Assembly: GCA_016302195.1 (NCBI GenBank)
Contig: JAEDOA010000089.1
Coordinates: 1 to 6,525, forward strand
Reading direction: 5' to 3'
Length of the DNA stretch: 6,525 nt
DNA from: Erysipelotrichaceae bacterium
Lineage (GTDB): Bacteria > Bacillota_I > Bacilli_A > Erysipelotrichales > Erysipelotrichaceae
Shown here: in pieces, positions 6,477-6,525 of the stretch
How positions within the stretch are numbered: the stretch's first letter is position 1
How the letters are laid out: every line of letters begins with the position of its first letter
Notes under the pieces: model-generated
Told to the model about the DNA's origin: nothing
Database searches by the model: none
Seen by the model: only the letters and a program-made list of their open reading frames with translations
Position numbers and translations under genes: made by a program

Positions 6477-6524
6477 GGCTGTAAAAAAATAAATTTTTAT
6501 TAATCTATCAAGAGGTTTACAGCC
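6477..6524. repeat. Inverted repeat after the ATPase gene: terminator or mobile-element end
   Basis: GGCTGTAAA (6477-6485) and TTTACAGCC (6516-6524) are perfect 9-bp inverted arms with a 30-nt AT-rich loop, which itself holds AATAAA-TT-TTTATT (6488-6501). It starts 7 nt after the TAA stop. The A-rich left flank (AAAA before GGGG) suggests a terminator whose T-run would lie just past the window. The GGGGCTGTAAAAAA start also resembles terminal repeats of insertion sequences. The window ends too soon to decide. Confidence 0.5.
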
Positions 6525-6525
6525 T

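Overview
The window is AT-rich with short intergenic gaps, strong AGGAGG/AAGGGGG-type ribosome sites, TTGACA/TATAAT-like promoters and intrinsic terminators. All of this fits a low-GC Bacillota (Firmicutes) chromosome. The protein families (a DUF2974 hydrolase, a MalY/PatB lyase, a short UvrA-like ABC ATPase and a small GW...GF-type membrane-anchored protein) are common in gut Clostridia, Erysipelotrichia and lactobacilli, but I cannot name a genus. TGG is used for Trp and genes stop at TAA or TAG. No rRNA, tRNA, CRISPR array, transposase or phage gene is visible.

Layout: (1) 2-1159, minus strand: DUF2974 alpha/beta-hydrolase-fold protein with a readable Ser-Asp-His set. (2) 1160-1235: a 76-bp divergent promoter gap with one -10 box per strand, placed so that the two promoters overlap. 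(3) 1236-2393, plus strand: PLP-dependent C-S beta-lyase of the MalY/PatB family. (4) 2393-2425: one bidirectional hairpin terminator that covers the ends of both convergent genes. (5) 2413-3564, minus strand: 12-helix MFS transporter with its own near-consensus promoter at 3590-3619. (6) 3693-4082, minus strand: small uncharacterised membrane-anchored protein. (7) 4083-4228: second divergent control region, where the -35 boxes of the two promoters form the arms of an inverted repeat and the plus-strand promoter has an over-long 20-bp spacer. (8) 4229-6469, plus strand: UvrA-like tandem ABC ATPase lacking the UvrB-binding domain. (9) 6477-6524: inverted repeat at the window edge, either a terminator or the end of a mobile element.

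The genes do not form one operon; each appears to have its own promoter. The most functional content lies in the UvrA-like protein. It keeps both ATPase sites and two zinc modules but has lost the part that recruits UvrB, as in the UvrA2/DrrC-type proteins linked to resistance to DNA-binding drugs. Its control region, with two -35 boxes back to back and a stretched spacer, looks regulated rather than constitutive. Nothing in the window forms a clearly new multi-gene system. The best leads are the divergent 4083-4228 regulatory region with the UvrA-like ATPase and its small divergent membrane-protein neighbour.
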